Of a stretch of DNA of 64,000 nt, positions 1-8,061 are shown in pieces (position 1 is the stretch's first letter; each line of letters opens with the position of its first letter). The DNA is from Desulfolinea sp964487745 (lineage in GTDB: Bacteria; Chloroflexota; Anaerolineae; Anaerolineales; Villigracilaceae). Both the position numbers and the translations under genes were made by a program. The notes under the pieces are model-generated. The model had not been told where the DNA came from. It searched no databases and saw only the letters and a list, made by a program, of their open reading frames with translations. Location of the stretch: contig CAZASG010000008.1 in NCBI GenBank assembly GCA_964487745.1, positions 1 to 64,000 of the forward strand, given 5' to 3'.

Positions 1-273
1 CGTAACTTTAGCAGGTACTCCATGGATTTTACAAACCAGGTAGCAACTTGAGTTAAATATTATCCGTTAGGGGAACTCTATCTGGTTGATAATACTTGTC
101 GTGAAGCTTTTGGCTACACCCCTACTGGTTTTGAGCCACAACTCTGTCCTAGACCGGAGAAAACACCCGGCGAACCTGGAGAGCCTACCCCTGCCTCTTG
201 TGTACCAATAACCTGCGCGCCCGGGTGCTATTGGATGGGTGAACCTCAATGCGAATGTCAGTGTCTTTACTAA
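1..273 (+). pseudogene. 3' fragment of a Cys-rich protein gene with an in-frame stop
   Basis: The forward frame that ends at the TAA of 271-273 encodes a tail rich in Cys, Pro and Gly, with motifs such as CVPITCAPGCYW and CECQC. It looks coding rather than random. Reading back, the frame is open to a TGA at 49-51 and continues open beyond it to the window edge. No ATG or GTG start lies between that stop and the Cys-rich part. I infer the 3' end of a secreted or lipoprotein gene interrupted by a nonsense mutation, or two unrelated frames. The true gene start is outside the window. A family could not be recognised. Confidence 0.3.
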
Positions 274-295
274 GTTCAATCACAAGTTGATGTAA

Positions 296-332
296 AAAGA
301 GCGACCGAGTGGCTTACACTCGGTCGCTCTTT
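296..332. terminator. Bidirectional hairpin terminator
   Basis: Two perfect 15-base arms (296-310 and 318-332) surround a 7-base loop, with A-rich sequence on the left and T-rich on the right. It works in both directions, ending the leftward serine operon four bases after the DUF1015 stop codon as well as the rightward fragment at the window edge. Confidence 0.9.
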
Positions 333-335
333 CGT

Positions 336-1658
336 TTATATGGCCTTGTCTGCGCTTACGTCAAGAACTGCCAAGCCAGTAACCACTTTGGGATAGAAAT
401 CTGTCGACTTTTGAGGCATTTTCTCATCGTCGGCAGTGCAGGCTGTGATCTGCTCCATACGGGTAGCGTTCACAATGAAGAGGAAGGCGGTATCTTCGGC
501 AGCGACACGTTCGTAGCCGAGATCAGGTTCACGAAGATACTCAACCCCTTTTTTAGCATCAATAGTTTCTTCGCTTATCCCCATGATGTGTTCGAGCAAG
601 AGTTTATGCAAGATGCTCGCATCGAGGGTTTGCCAACTTTGCGTGCGGGACGGGGCAAGTTTTTCCATAACGGCAGCCGACTTGAGTTCAAGTGCGTAAA
701 CGCCGGTTTTCGTCACCATTCCGAAGCGACCGGTCTCACCAATAGCGGCATCCATTTTAACCTCGAGGGCGGCGCGATCCGTCACCTCTTCGATCTCGAA
801 ATACTCGGCGGCTTTCGCGAGAATTTCACTTGCACTCATCTGGTTGTAATCAAAGATCAACCGGTGGGTGGGCAAAATGGTGAGCCCGGGGTTGCTCATG
901 CTCACGAGGGCCACCAAAAGATAGTTGAAGGCGGCATCTGCGGGAGCATCAGGATATTTTTCACGTTGCTCATCTCGATAAGCAATAGCCGTCTCGTAGC
1001 GATGGTGGCCATCCGCAATAATCAAGCCTTTTTTTGGAGCCATCTCTGCCTGCACAGCGGCGAGAACATCTTCATCGGTGACGACCCATAGCTTCTGGCG
1101 AACATCTTTCTCGAAAAGTTCGCGAACGTCTACATCGGGGTCACGTTGGATAGCGGCATCCAAAACACTATCGACCTTGTTTTCCACATCAGGATAAAGG
1201 ATGAAGATGTTGCCATAGTAAGCTTCGGTAGCGCGGGTGAGATTTAAACGATCCATTTTCGGACCATCATGGGTTTTCTCGTGTGGAAGGACGACGCCTT
1301 CTTCAAAACGAGCAAGTTCAAGGGCTCCGATCAGAGCCTTGCGGACGACAGCCACTCCGTTGAGGGTAAACTCTTGATGATAAATATATAGGGCAGGTTT
1401 TTCTTCATGCTGTAAAACACCCTCAGCAAGCCATTTTTGCAAGAAAGCGTTCGCGCGAGTATAAACATTTTCGCTTTCGTTATCGCTCTCAAATTCCTTG
1501 CCTTTAATCATACGAACAACGTTATGTTCGTTAAGGTCATAGTATTTATCCTGCAAACCGTGACGGACGCGGTCATAGGGTTGGCTGATGACAGTGGCGA
1601 TATCGCCCACTTTTTCCGGGTTATAACGAATTCCCTTGAAGGGTTTTAGATTAGCCAT
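336..1658 (-). CDS. DUF1015 family protein of the serine operon
   Basis: This 440-residue soluble protein matches the DUF1015 family, whose exact biochemical role is not established to my knowledge. It starts with the typical LKPFKGIRYN segment followed by ISQPYD, and carries the motif ADGHHRYETA in the middle (about residues 215-225). The DGHHR element resembles the nucleotide-binding loop of ParB/sulfiredoxin-like folds, the fold that includes free-serine kinases such as SbnI and archaeal SerK. That resemblance is an inference from the motif only. It is the last gene of a leftward operon, 38 bases after serA, and starts behind a GGAG ribosome site. The same order next to serC/serA-type genes is known in several phyla, so a task in serine or phosphoserine metabolism is likely. 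Confidence 0.85.
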   Translation of the reverse strand: MANLKPFKGIRYNPEKVGDIATVISQPYDRVRHGLQDKYYDLNEHNVVRMIKGKEFESDNESENVYTRANAFLQKWLAEGVLQHEEKPALYIYHQEFTLNGVAVVRKALIGALELARFEEGVVLPHEKTHDGPKMDRLNLTRATEAYYGNIFILYPDVENKVDSVLDAAIQRDPDVDVRELFEKDVRQKLWVVTDEDVLAAVQAEMAPKKGLIIADGHHRYETAIAYRDEQREKYPDAPADAAFNYLLVALVSMSNPGLTILPTHRLIFDYNQMSASEILAKAAEYFEIEEVTDRAALEVKMDAAIGETGRFGMVTKTGVYALELKSAAVMEKLAPSRTQSWQTLDASILHKLLLEHIMGISEETIDAKKGVEYLREPDLGYERVAAEDTAFLFIVNATRMEQITACTADDEKMPQKSTDFYPKVVTGLAVLDVSADKAI

Positions 1659-1696
1659 TTTTGCTCCAGTTCACAAAACCGCCAAAGCGATTCGGG

Positions 1697-2605
1697 TTAG
1701 TCTTTCAATACGTTAATAACATTTTTGGCGACTTCTGTGCCAACACGAGCTTTGGCTTCCACCGTGCCTGCACCGATATGAGGTGAACCGATCACCTGCG
1801 GGAGCGTGTACAGTTTATGCCCCATGCTTGGTTCTTCAGTATATACATCAAGAGCAGCGCCAGCAACTTTGCCAGCTTTTAGCGCATTGAAGAGCGCATC
1901 TTCGTCTATCGTGCCGCCACGCCCACAATTGATGATATTTACACCATCTTTCATTTTTTCAAATGCCGCAACATCAAGGATATTGTGTGTCTCTTTGGTG
2001 TAGGGGACGTGCAAACTGATGTAGTCAGCACGCTTGAGAAGATCATCAAGCTCTTTGACAAGCTCAATGCCATGAGCGGATTCGACATAGGGATCGTAAG
2101 CGATCACCCGCATTCCGAGCGCGTTCGCTTTGTTGCCCGATGCTTGCCCGATGCTCCCAACACCGATCAGCCCCAAAGTTTTTCCCGCTATCTCCGTGCC
2201 GAGGAAGGATTTCTTTGCCCACTCACCCTCTTCCATTGAAATGGTCATTTGAGGGATATGGCGAGCAAGAGCAAAAATATAGCCAACTGTCAATTCAGCA
2301 ACAGCAGCTGTAGAGGCAGTGGGGGTATTGAGCACCTGAATGCCCTTTGAACCAGCATATTTGACATCGATATTATCCAGCCCAACACCACCGCGAACGA
2401 TGGCTTTCAGCTTGGTCGCTTTATCAATCACATCACTGCGAACCTGCGTGCGGCTCCGAACAACCATTGCATCGTATTCGTGGATTTCTTCCAGGAGTTG
2501 TTCGGGGGTAATATCAGGCTTGTTGACAACTTCGATGCCAGCTTCTGCGATCATATCGAGGGCAGCTTGGGCAGTTGCATCGCAAATAAGTACTTTCTTT
2601 GTCAT
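1697..2605 (-). CDS. serA: D-3-phosphoglycerate dehydrogenase, short form
   Basis: NAD-dependent 2-hydroxyacid dehydrogenase of 302 residues that oxidises 3-phosphoglycerate to 3-phosphohydroxypyruvate, the first step of serine synthesis in the cytosol. The Rossmann motif GLIGVGSIGQ lies near residue 145. The catalytic Arg is in NCGRGG, the Glu in YTEEP and the His in SPHIGA, all in the normal order. The length fits the compact class that lacks the C-terminal ACT (serine-sensing) domain, so feedback inhibition through ACT is not expected. It sits between the aminotransferase and DUF1015 genes in one transcription unit. An AGGTG ribosome site precedes the ATG. Confidence 0.93.
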   Translation of the reverse strand: MTKKVLICDATAQAALDMIAEAGIEVVNKPDITPEQLLEEIHEYDAMVVRSRTQVRSDVIDKATKLKAIVRGGVGLDNIDVKYAGSKGIQVLNTPTASTAAVAELTVGYIFALARHIPQMTISMEEGEWAKKSFLGTEIAGKTLGLIGVGSIGQASGNKANALGMRVIAYDPYVESAHGIELVKELDDLLKRADYISLHVPYTKETHNILDVAAFEKMKDGVNIINCGRGGTIDEDALFNALKAGKVAGAALDVYTEEPSMGHKLYTLPQVIGSPHIGAGTVEAKARVGTEVAKNVINVLKD

Positions 2606-2693
2606 TATTTTTCACCTTTTCTTTTCACGTATGAAGCGCACGGTGTTCGTTGAGAAAATTTCACACTTTTCCGTGCTCTCTTCTGAAAGTTTT

Positions 2694-3764
2694 TTAGAGT
2701 CCCAAAATATCTTCGATCTGGTCAGTGAGCCACTTCAGATCTTCCATCTGCAGGTCACCCATATGGGCAATGCGGAAGGCTTTTTCTTTTAGGGTACCGT
2801 ATCCGTTCGAGAGCATTGCACCACGCTTGGCAAGTTCTTTATTTAGATCGGCAACACTGATGCCACGAGTATTCTTAATATTAGTGATCGTTGGCGAAAG
2901 ATATCTTTCATCATCCGCGTAGAGTTCAAAATGCTTGCGCGCCCAATCCTGAACGTATTTTGCCATCTCTGCATGACGGGCAAAACGATTTTCAATCCCT
3001 TCTGCAAGGATGCGGTCCATCTGGACGTTGAGGGCATTGATTAGGCTGATCCCCGGTGTAGCGGGAGTCTGGCTCTTGATAGCTTTCTTTTCAAGAGCAA
3101 CGAAGTCGAAATAGTAACCTTTGTTTTCAGTCGTTTCTGAACGAGCATAAGCAGCATCGCTAACCGTGACAACACAGAGCCCGGGTGGGAGGGCAAAAGC
3201 TTTTTGTGTCCCGGCTAAAACAACATCCAAGCCCCAATCGTCCACACGGATCTCAGCGCCAGACATGATGCTGACAGCATCAACCAAAACAAGAACACTG
3301 GGATATTTTTCTTTGACCAAGGCAGCAATTTCTTTAATGGGGTTGGTGACACCTGTTGAGGTTTCATTATGCGTAATACAAACGGTATCAAACCCACCAT
3401 GAGAGAGATACTCATCCACCATTTCTGGCGTGATAGCCTCACCCATCTCCACTTTGATGACTTCGGTCTCTTTGCCATTTGCTGTCGCAATCTGCGCCCA
3501 ACGCTTGGAAAAAGCACCACAATCGGTCATCAAAGCTTTGGTCTGCACACAGTTACGGATCGCGCCTTCCATCATCCCGGTCGACGACGAAGTGGAAAGG
3601 TAAATACGATTTTCAGTGTAAAGAAGTTTCTTGAGCTTCTCCACCACTTCCCCATGCATATCAGAATAAAGAGAATCGCGGTGTCCGATCATGGGAACCG
3701 CCATCGCTTCAAGTACCTCGTCTACAACATGCGTAGGACCAGGGATAAAAAGTTTTTTGTACAT
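2694..3764 (-). CDS. Class V aminotransferase (SerC/AGXT-like)
   Basis: PLP enzyme of 356 residues in the alanine-glyoxylate / serine-pyruvate aminotransferase group. In this operon it most likely performs the phosphoserine aminotransferase step on the product of SerA. It opens with the family motif LFIPGPTHV, has GHRDSLYSDMH near residue 30 and the PLP lysine in AGTQKAFALPPG. A longer reading frame exists upstream, but the ATG at 3764 is chosen because a strong GGAGG site precedes it by seven bases and the family motif starts right after it. First gene of the operon. It could alternatively be a dedicated alanine-glyoxylate enzyme, since the group is hard to split by sequence alone. Confidence 0.88.
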   Translation of the reverse strand: MYKKLFIPGPTHVVDEVLEAMAVPMIGHRDSLYSDMHGEVVEKLKKLLYTENRIYLSTSSSTGMMEGAIRNCVQTKALMTDCGAFSKRWAQIATANGKETEVIKVEMGEAITPEMVDEYLSHGGFDTVCITHNETSTGVTNPIKEIAALVKEKYPSVLVLVDAVSIMSGAEIRVDDWGLDVVLAGTQKAFALPPGLCVVTVSDAAYARSETTENKGYYFDFVALEKKAIKSQTPATPGISLINALNVQMDRILAEGIENRFARHAEMAKYVQDWARKHFELYADDERYLSPTITNIKNTRGISVADLNKELAKRGAMLSNGYGTLKEKAFRIAHMGDLQMEDLKWLTDQIEDILGL

Positions 3765-3806
3765 TAAACGCCTCCAAATAGGATAGAAATCAAAGGTTGA
3801 CTCCAA

Positions 3807-3838
3807 AAGTTGTCAGACAACTTCCGCGCGAGATTATA
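3807..3838 (-). promoter_or_regulatory. Promoter and leader palindrome of the serine operon
   Basis: On the minus strand a perfect TATAAT occupies 3838-3833, giving a leader of about 60 bases before the aminotransferase ATG. Within the leader, 3807-3823 is a perfect inverted repeat with 7-base arms and a 3-base loop, placed just downstream of the predicted start. It could be an operator or a leader hairpin. No clear -35 box is visible. Confidence 0.5.
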
Positions 3839-3968
3839 CCTTAATTCACAAATAAAGCGCAGGCATCCAACCTAAATACATGGGGATTATAATCTTCTTA
3901 ACGGCGCAAAAGAGTTTTTTAAGATAGCTGGTTTTGGAAAATAAGCTTAGGAGAAACAGGGGATAAGC

Positions 3969-3998
3969 TTGAACTACTACGAGGTTGTAATTTACTAT
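3969..3998 (+). promoter_or_regulatory. Candidate promoter of the lipoprotein at 4051
   Basis: TTGAAC (3969-3974) and TACTAT (3993-3998) are separated by 18 bases and lie about 50 bases before the ATG at 4051. The match to a sigma-70 promoter is fair. Confidence 0.4.
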
Positions 3999-4050
3999 AG
4001 GCATGTGTATACTCAAACCACTTAACCTATTCAAAGAAAGAGGATCTATC

Positions 4051-4737
4051 ATGAAGAAATCACACATTGTTTTACTGCTCATTTTCGCACTGCTGACAAG
4101 TTTAGCTTGCAGCGTTTTTTCAGGACCGGTAGCATCATCGGATGGTCCCGCATCAGGTGGAGGGGATACCAATCCCAACATTCTTTTTAGGGATGATTTT
4201 TCAAAATCCAACAGCGGTTGGGATCAAGCAGATTGGGATAGCGGCATAACCGATTATGGCGATGGCGTCTACCGCATGGTCGTAAAAGTCCCCAGCTATG
4301 ATATTTGGGCAAACCCCGGGCAATACTTTGATGGTGATGTACGTGTTGATGTGGACGCAACCAAGATCAGTGGAGAAGACGATAATGATTATGGTGTGAT
4401 CTGCCGCTATTCTGGCGAACCTTCCAGCCCCAGTTACTATTTCTTTATCATCAGCAGCGATGGATTTGCTGTCATCGGCAAAGTAACTGCTGGCTCCACC
4501 GAATATATCTCTAACGAGAAAATGCAGCCCAGCGACGCCATCAAACAAGGCAACACAACCAACCATCTGCGCGCCGATTGCGTTGGCAGTACGTTGACTC
4601 TGTACGTCAACGGCCAACAGGTGACGAGCACAAGTGACACTTCATTTACTGGTGGTGATGTCGGCTTGATCGCAGGAACCTTCGACATTCCCAGTACTGA
4701 AATTCATTTCGATAATTTCGTGGTTGCCAGACCCTAG
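4051..4737 (+). CDS. Lipoprotein with a concanavalin-like (LamG/DUF1080-type) domain
   Basis: Exported lipoprotein of 228 residues. An N-terminal hydrophobic stretch ends in the lipobox LTSLAC, then a short Ser/Gly/Asp linker, then a single beta-rich domain starting at ILFRDDFS and running to the end. Motifs such as YYFFIISSDG, AIGK-like VIGKV and GDVGLIAGTFD are typical of the laminin-G-like / 3-keto-disaccharide-hydrolase-like jelly roll common in Anaerolineae lipoproteins. This fold usually binds carbohydrate, but no catalytic site can be named. The ATG at 4051 has a purine-rich AAAGAGGA site upstream. A 16-codon longer frame has none. The gene facing it at 4791 is a clear paralogue. Confidence 0.8.
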   Translation: MKKSHIVLLLIFALLTSLACSVFSGPVASSDGPASGGGDTNPNILFRDDFSKSNSGWDQADWDSGITDYGDGVYRMVVKVPSYDIWANPGQYFDGDVRVDVDATKISGEDDNDYGVICRYSGEPSSPSYYFFIISSDGFAVIGKVTAGSTEYISNEKMQPSDAIKQGNTTNHLRADCVGSTLTLYVNGQQVTSTSDTSFTGGDVGLIAGTFDIPSTEIHFDNFVVARP

Positions 4738-4750
4738 CACAATTTCTTCA

Positions 4751-4791
4751 GCAAACAAAAAACTCCGGCTTAGCCGGAGTTTTTTGTTTGC
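4751..4791. terminator. Shared terminator of two converging lipoprotein genes
   Basis: A near-perfect hairpin with long arms (GC core CTCCGGC/GCCGGAG) flanked by A- and T-runs. It ends both the rightward gene at 4737 and the leftward gene, whose stop codon begins at the last base of the stem. Confidence 0.9.
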
Positions 4792-5420
4792 TATGGTTGA
4801 CGAACTTCAAAATTATCAAATAACACATCCAGACCGCCGACATCAAATGTCCCTGCGAGGAGACCAACATCGCCTTCACTAAAATCTGCATCATCAACCA
4901 AAGCAACCGGAGCATCGTTAATATAAAAGCGCAGGGTATTTCCCTGACATTCCGCTCGCAAACGATTGATCGCAACACCGATCATGATCGCGCTGTTATA
5001 GCGCATGGAGTTCTGCCCCAAAAGGACCTGCTCCCCATCTCGCACTTTGCCGATCGCATAATAGCCATCGGTGCTAATAACGAAAAAATAATAATTCAGA
5101 TCGTCCTGATAACGACAGATCAGACCAATCCGATTTTCAACCGGACCTGCATATAGCAGAGCATCTACTTCAAGACGTACATCACTGAAGTTCAGCCCAG
5201 GCGTTGACCAATAGTTCAAACCGGCATCGCGGATATAAAAACGCAACCCATTTGCATCAAAGCCCACTACACCGCTATCATTTGCAAGATGTGTCCACTG
5301 TGCCTGACTCGCCGAAAAATCATCGGCAAAAAGAATATCCCCTGGCAAGACAGCAGGCTCAGACTGACAAGCTGCCAGCAAAAGAGACGTAAGCAAAAGT
5401 AAAAAAAGAATTCGTTTCAT
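4791..5420 (-). CDS. Lipoprotein paralogous to the one at 4051
   Basis: A 209-residue lipoprotein with signal peptide and lipobox LLAAC, then a jelly-roll domain starting at ILFADDFS. It shares with the converging gene the order ICRY, YYFFVISTDGYYAIGKV, LRAECQGNTL, GDVGLLAGTFDV and FDNFEV, so the two arose from one ancestor. The linker between the lipid-anchored Cys and the domain is shorter here. It is the second gene of a leftward pair with the TPR protein, nine bases apart, which suggests both act at the outer face of the cytoplasmic membrane. Ligand unknown. Confidence 0.8.
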   Translation of the reverse strand: MKRILFLLLLTSLLLAACQSEPAVLPGDILFADDFSASQAQWTHLANDSGVVGFDANGLRFYIRDAGLNYWSTPGLNFSDVRLEVDALLYAGPVENRIGLICRYQDDLNYYFFVISTDGYYAIGKVRDGEQVLLGQNSMRYNSAIMIGVAINRLRAECQGNTLRFYINDAPVALVDDADFSEGDVGLLAGTFDVGGLDVLFDNFEVRQP

Positions 5421-5429
5421 AGACCACCA

Positions 5430-6866
5430 CTACTCCTGGAAATATTCATCAAAAAGACGCTGGATTTCCGCTCTCAGCGCATCGTCCTGCGCAAATTCTT
5501 GCGCTTGCAAAAGCGAGGAATACGCTAACCCACGATCCCCGCCTTTGAGATATAGCATACCCAAATGCAAATGTGCCGCGGCATATTCGGCATCTTTTTC
5601 CAGGGCACGCAAAAATTGACGCTCGGCATCTTCATCGCGATCCAAGCCAAAGTAAACCAAGCCCAATGTGTCGATATAACGTGCTTCTTCAGGCGCAAGG
5701 ATCACCGCTCGACGCGCAGCTGACAACCCCGTTCCTGCCAGATCATAACGATAATCAAACGAAAATAACGCCAACAATTGGCGGTAAACAGGCTCAGTTG
5801 GCTCAAGCTCAGTTGCTTTTTCATAAGCAGCCAAGGCATTTGGCAGGTTTCCCAATTCGGCATAAAGCCCCCCCAGCAAAGTACGCCAGGACGGATTATC
5901 AGGCTCAAGCTCTGCCAGCCTTTCAAAATCGAGCAAGGCAGCATTGCGATCGTTCACGCGCTGCCAATATAACCCCCGCAGAGAAAGCAGAGTGGGAGAA
6001 TCAGGATTAATGGAAGCAGATTTCTCAAAGGATGGCAAGGCATCTTGCCCCAGCTCAACTTGTGCTTGCCCCAGCCATGCCCAGGCGGATGCGTTCTCAG
6101 GGTCGGCTTGGGTGGCGTTATAAAAAGCTTCTGCCGCCAGTTCCCATTCTTCTGCCAATGCCAAGCCACGTCCAAGCAGGATCAACCTCTGAGCAGAATC
6201 GCTCTCTATCGATGCCAAATTCAGGGTTGTGCGCAACGTCTCCACAACAGGAGAATATTCCTCGTCCAGGCGCGCGGCGGTGTTCAGTTCTTCTATGGCA
6301 CGGCTTGGGTCATCCTGAATAAGCAAAACACCGATGCGATAGTGCATATGTGGAAAGTTTATCCTATTCACAAAATCACAATACAAGGCACTTTCTTCAT
6401 AGACTAACGCATCTGACAAATACTCTAGCTCCAACTCATATTCTCTGTGATAGCGAGATATACCAGCCATATATTGGTAAAGAATAACGTGATTGGGAAA
6501 ATGTATTAGGGCCTCTTGCCAAATTTGAATTGCATGATCCGTATCAGAAGCGTAAAAATATCCCAATTTTTCCCACCCACATGCATTGAGGGCACCCCGG
6601 CTTCTGGCATTCTCCAAAGCAGCAGCCATCGCAGGTATATCACCAGCCTCCCAGTAAGCATCTCCTGCCTCATTCCATAATACAGGTTCCCAGAAAACAC
6701 GCCGGGAAGCCAACTCAAATTGTTCAGCAGCATAGCGTGCGTTTCCAGCCGCAAGTGCTTCGCGCGCATTCTTCTCGTTCTGATAACCTGCGAGCGCTGG
6801 AGGAGAAAAAATAAGCAGCGCCATCAGGAGAAAAATCGCAGATACGATGATACAGGAGCGTTTCAT
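5430..6866 (-). CDS. Exported tetratricopeptide-repeat protein
   Basis: A 478-residue protein with an N-terminal signal peptide (hydrophobic residues 5-25, SPPALAG cleavage-like end) and then TPR repeats for nearly its whole length. Repeats with the W-LG-Y-A / A-L--Y--A-EL-P pattern are clear from about residue 245 onward. The N-terminal half has more divergent repeats. TPR arrays are protein-binding scaffolds, and the partner is not known. The ATG lies six bases downstream of a TATAAT box on the minus strand and has no leader, so the mRNA is probably leaderless. It heads a two-gene unit with the lipoprotein at 5420. Confidence 0.8.
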   Translation of the reverse strand: MKRSCIIVSAIFLLMALLIFSPPALAGYQNEKNAREALAAGNARYAAEQFELASRRVFWEPVLWNEAGDAYWEAGDIPAMAAALENARSRGALNACGWEKLGYFYASDTDHAIQIWQEALIHFPNHVILYQYMAGISRYHREYELELEYLSDALVYEESALYCDFVNRINFPHMHYRIGVLLIQDDPSRAIEELNTAARLDEEYSPVVETLRTTLNLASIESDSAQRLILLGRGLALAEEWELAAEAFYNATQADPENASAWAWLGQAQVELGQDALPSFEKSASINPDSPTLLSLRGLYWQRVNDRNAALLDFERLAELEPDNPSWRTLLGGLYAELGNLPNALAAYEKATELEPTEPVYRQLLALFSFDYRYDLAGTGLSAARRAVILAPEEARYIDTLGLVYFGLDRDEDAERQFLRALEKDAEYAAAHLHLGMLYLKGGDRGLAYSSLLQAQEFAQDDALRAEIQRLFDEYFQE

Positions 6867-6872
6867 AAGGAC

Positions 6873-6898
6873 ATTATATACCGATATGAGGGTATAAT
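6873..6898. promoter_or_regulatory. Divergent leaderless promoter pair
   Basis: A TATAAT on the minus strand (6878-6873) and a TATAAT on the plus strand (6893-6898) are separated by 14 bases. Each is followed by exactly six bases and then the ATG of its gene (6866 leftward, 6905 rightward). Transcription would begin at or next to the A of each start codon. There is no room for a Shine-Dalgarno leader. Confidence 0.75.
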
Positions 6899-6904
6899 GC
6901 GCCC

Positions 6905-7528
6905 ATGCTTTCTCGACAACCTCCCCTCGTTATCGGCATCGCTGGCGGCTCTGGCTCAGGAAAGACAACCGTCGCACAAGAAATTCTCAATCGCGTTGGT
7001 CCTGCACGAATCTCGTTTTTACAACACGACGCTTACTACAAAGATCTGAGCGGTCTCCCCCCAACACAGCGCATGGCGGTCAACTTTGATCATCCCAACT
7101 CACTCGAAACGGATTTGCTTATTCAACATATTGAAATGTTGAAAAAAAACGAGAAGGTTGATCTTCCCATCTATGATTTTGCGAACCACAGCCGCACAGA
7201 AGAGACTTTTGAAGTACTCCCACGCGGCGTGATTCTCGTAGAAGGAATTTTGATCTTTGCGGAACCAGATTTACGCAAACTCTTTGATGTAAAGATCTTT
7301 GTAGATACAGACGACGATATTCGCTTCATCCGCCGATTGGAACGTGATATTGCTGAACGCGGGCGAACAACAGATAATGTCGTTAAACAATATTTAGCAA
7401 CTGTGCGCCCCATGCACCTTGAGTTTGTCGAGCCATCCAAACGATATGCCGATGTGATTATCCCAGAGGGTGGGCATAATATCGCCGCCCTGGATATGGT
7501 CGTTGCTCGAATCGAATCTCTTCTGTAA
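6905..7528 (+). CDS. udk: Uridine kinase
   Basis: Cytosolic P-loop kinase of 207 residues that phosphorylates uridine and cytidine in pyrimidine salvage. The Walker A loop GGSGSGKTT is at about residues 15-23. YDFANHSR and VILVEGILIF (Walker B side) follow in the usual order, and the C-terminal RPMHLEFVEPSKRYADVIIPEGG segment is typical of the family. Length is normal. The ATG has no ribosome site and directly follows a promoter -10 box, so this looks like a leaderless message. The cyclophilin gene follows after 17 bases. Confidence 0.93.
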   Translation: MLSRQPPLVIGIAGGSGSGKTTVAQEILNRVGPARISFLQHDAYYKDLSGLPPTQRMAVNFDHPNSLETDLLIQHIEMLKKNEKVDLPIYDFANHSRTEETFEVLPRGVILVEGILIFAEPDLRKLFDVKIFVDTDDDIRFIRRLERDIAERGRTTDNVVKQYLATVRPMHLEFVEPSKRYADVIIPEGGHNIAALDMVVARIESLL

Positions 7529-7545
7529 CCGAAAGGAATTTATCA

Positions 7546-8058
7546 ATGTCTCAACAAGAATGGGCTTCTGCCCCCGACATGGTGATTGATCCCGCCAAGA
7601 AATATACTGCCACCATTTCAACTGACAAGGGTGATATGGTGATCGAGCTCTTTGCTGAAAAAACCCCGAAGACGGTCAATAATTTTGTCTTCCTTGCGCG
7701 CGAAGGTTTCTACAATGACACTATTTTCCATCGCGTAATCGCTGACTTCATGGCACAGGGTGGCGACCCAACCGGAACCGGCACAGGTGGTCCCGGCTAT
7801 CGCTTTGCGGACGAATTCCACCCTGAATTGAAGCACGACAAACCCGGCACTCTCTCAATGGCCAATGCCGGTCCTGGCACAAATGGATCGCAGTTCTTTA
7901 TCACCCATGTTCCCACACCGTGGTTGGATAATCGCCATAGCGTTTTCGGACAAATAACCGAAGGTATGGACACCCTTATGGCGATTCCGCCGCGTGACCC
8001 GATGCGCCCTGAATATCCCGGCGTAAAGATCAAGACTGTCACCATCGCTGAAGCTTAG
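7546..8058 (+). CDS. Cyclophilin-type peptidyl-prolyl isomerase
   Basis: A 170-residue single-domain cyclophilin that speeds cis-trans isomerisation of proline bonds during protein folding. The active-site segment FHRVIADFMAQGGDPTGTG contains the catalytic Arg. NGSQFFIT and the Trp/Leu-bearing TPWLDNRHSVFGQI follow as in bacterial PpiB. There is no signal peptide, so it acts in the cytosol. An AAAGGAA site precedes the ATG. The next gene begins three bases after its stop. Confidence 0.93.
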   Translation: MSQQEWASAPDMVIDPAKKYTATISTDKGDMVIELFAEKTPKTVNNFVFLAREGFYNDTIFHRVIADFMAQGGDPTGTGTGGPGYRFADEFHPELKHDKPGTLSMANAGPGTNGSQFFITHVPTPWLDNRHSVFGQITEGMDTLMAIPPRDPMRPEYPGVKIKTVTIAEA

Positions 8059-8061
8059 ACC

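Noticed and set aside
3846..4050. Minus-strand frame and a second TATAAT near 3888
   Set aside because: The frame runs antisense into the lipoprotein gene and has no family signal. The TATAAT lies in a short palindrome with no gene suitably placed after it.
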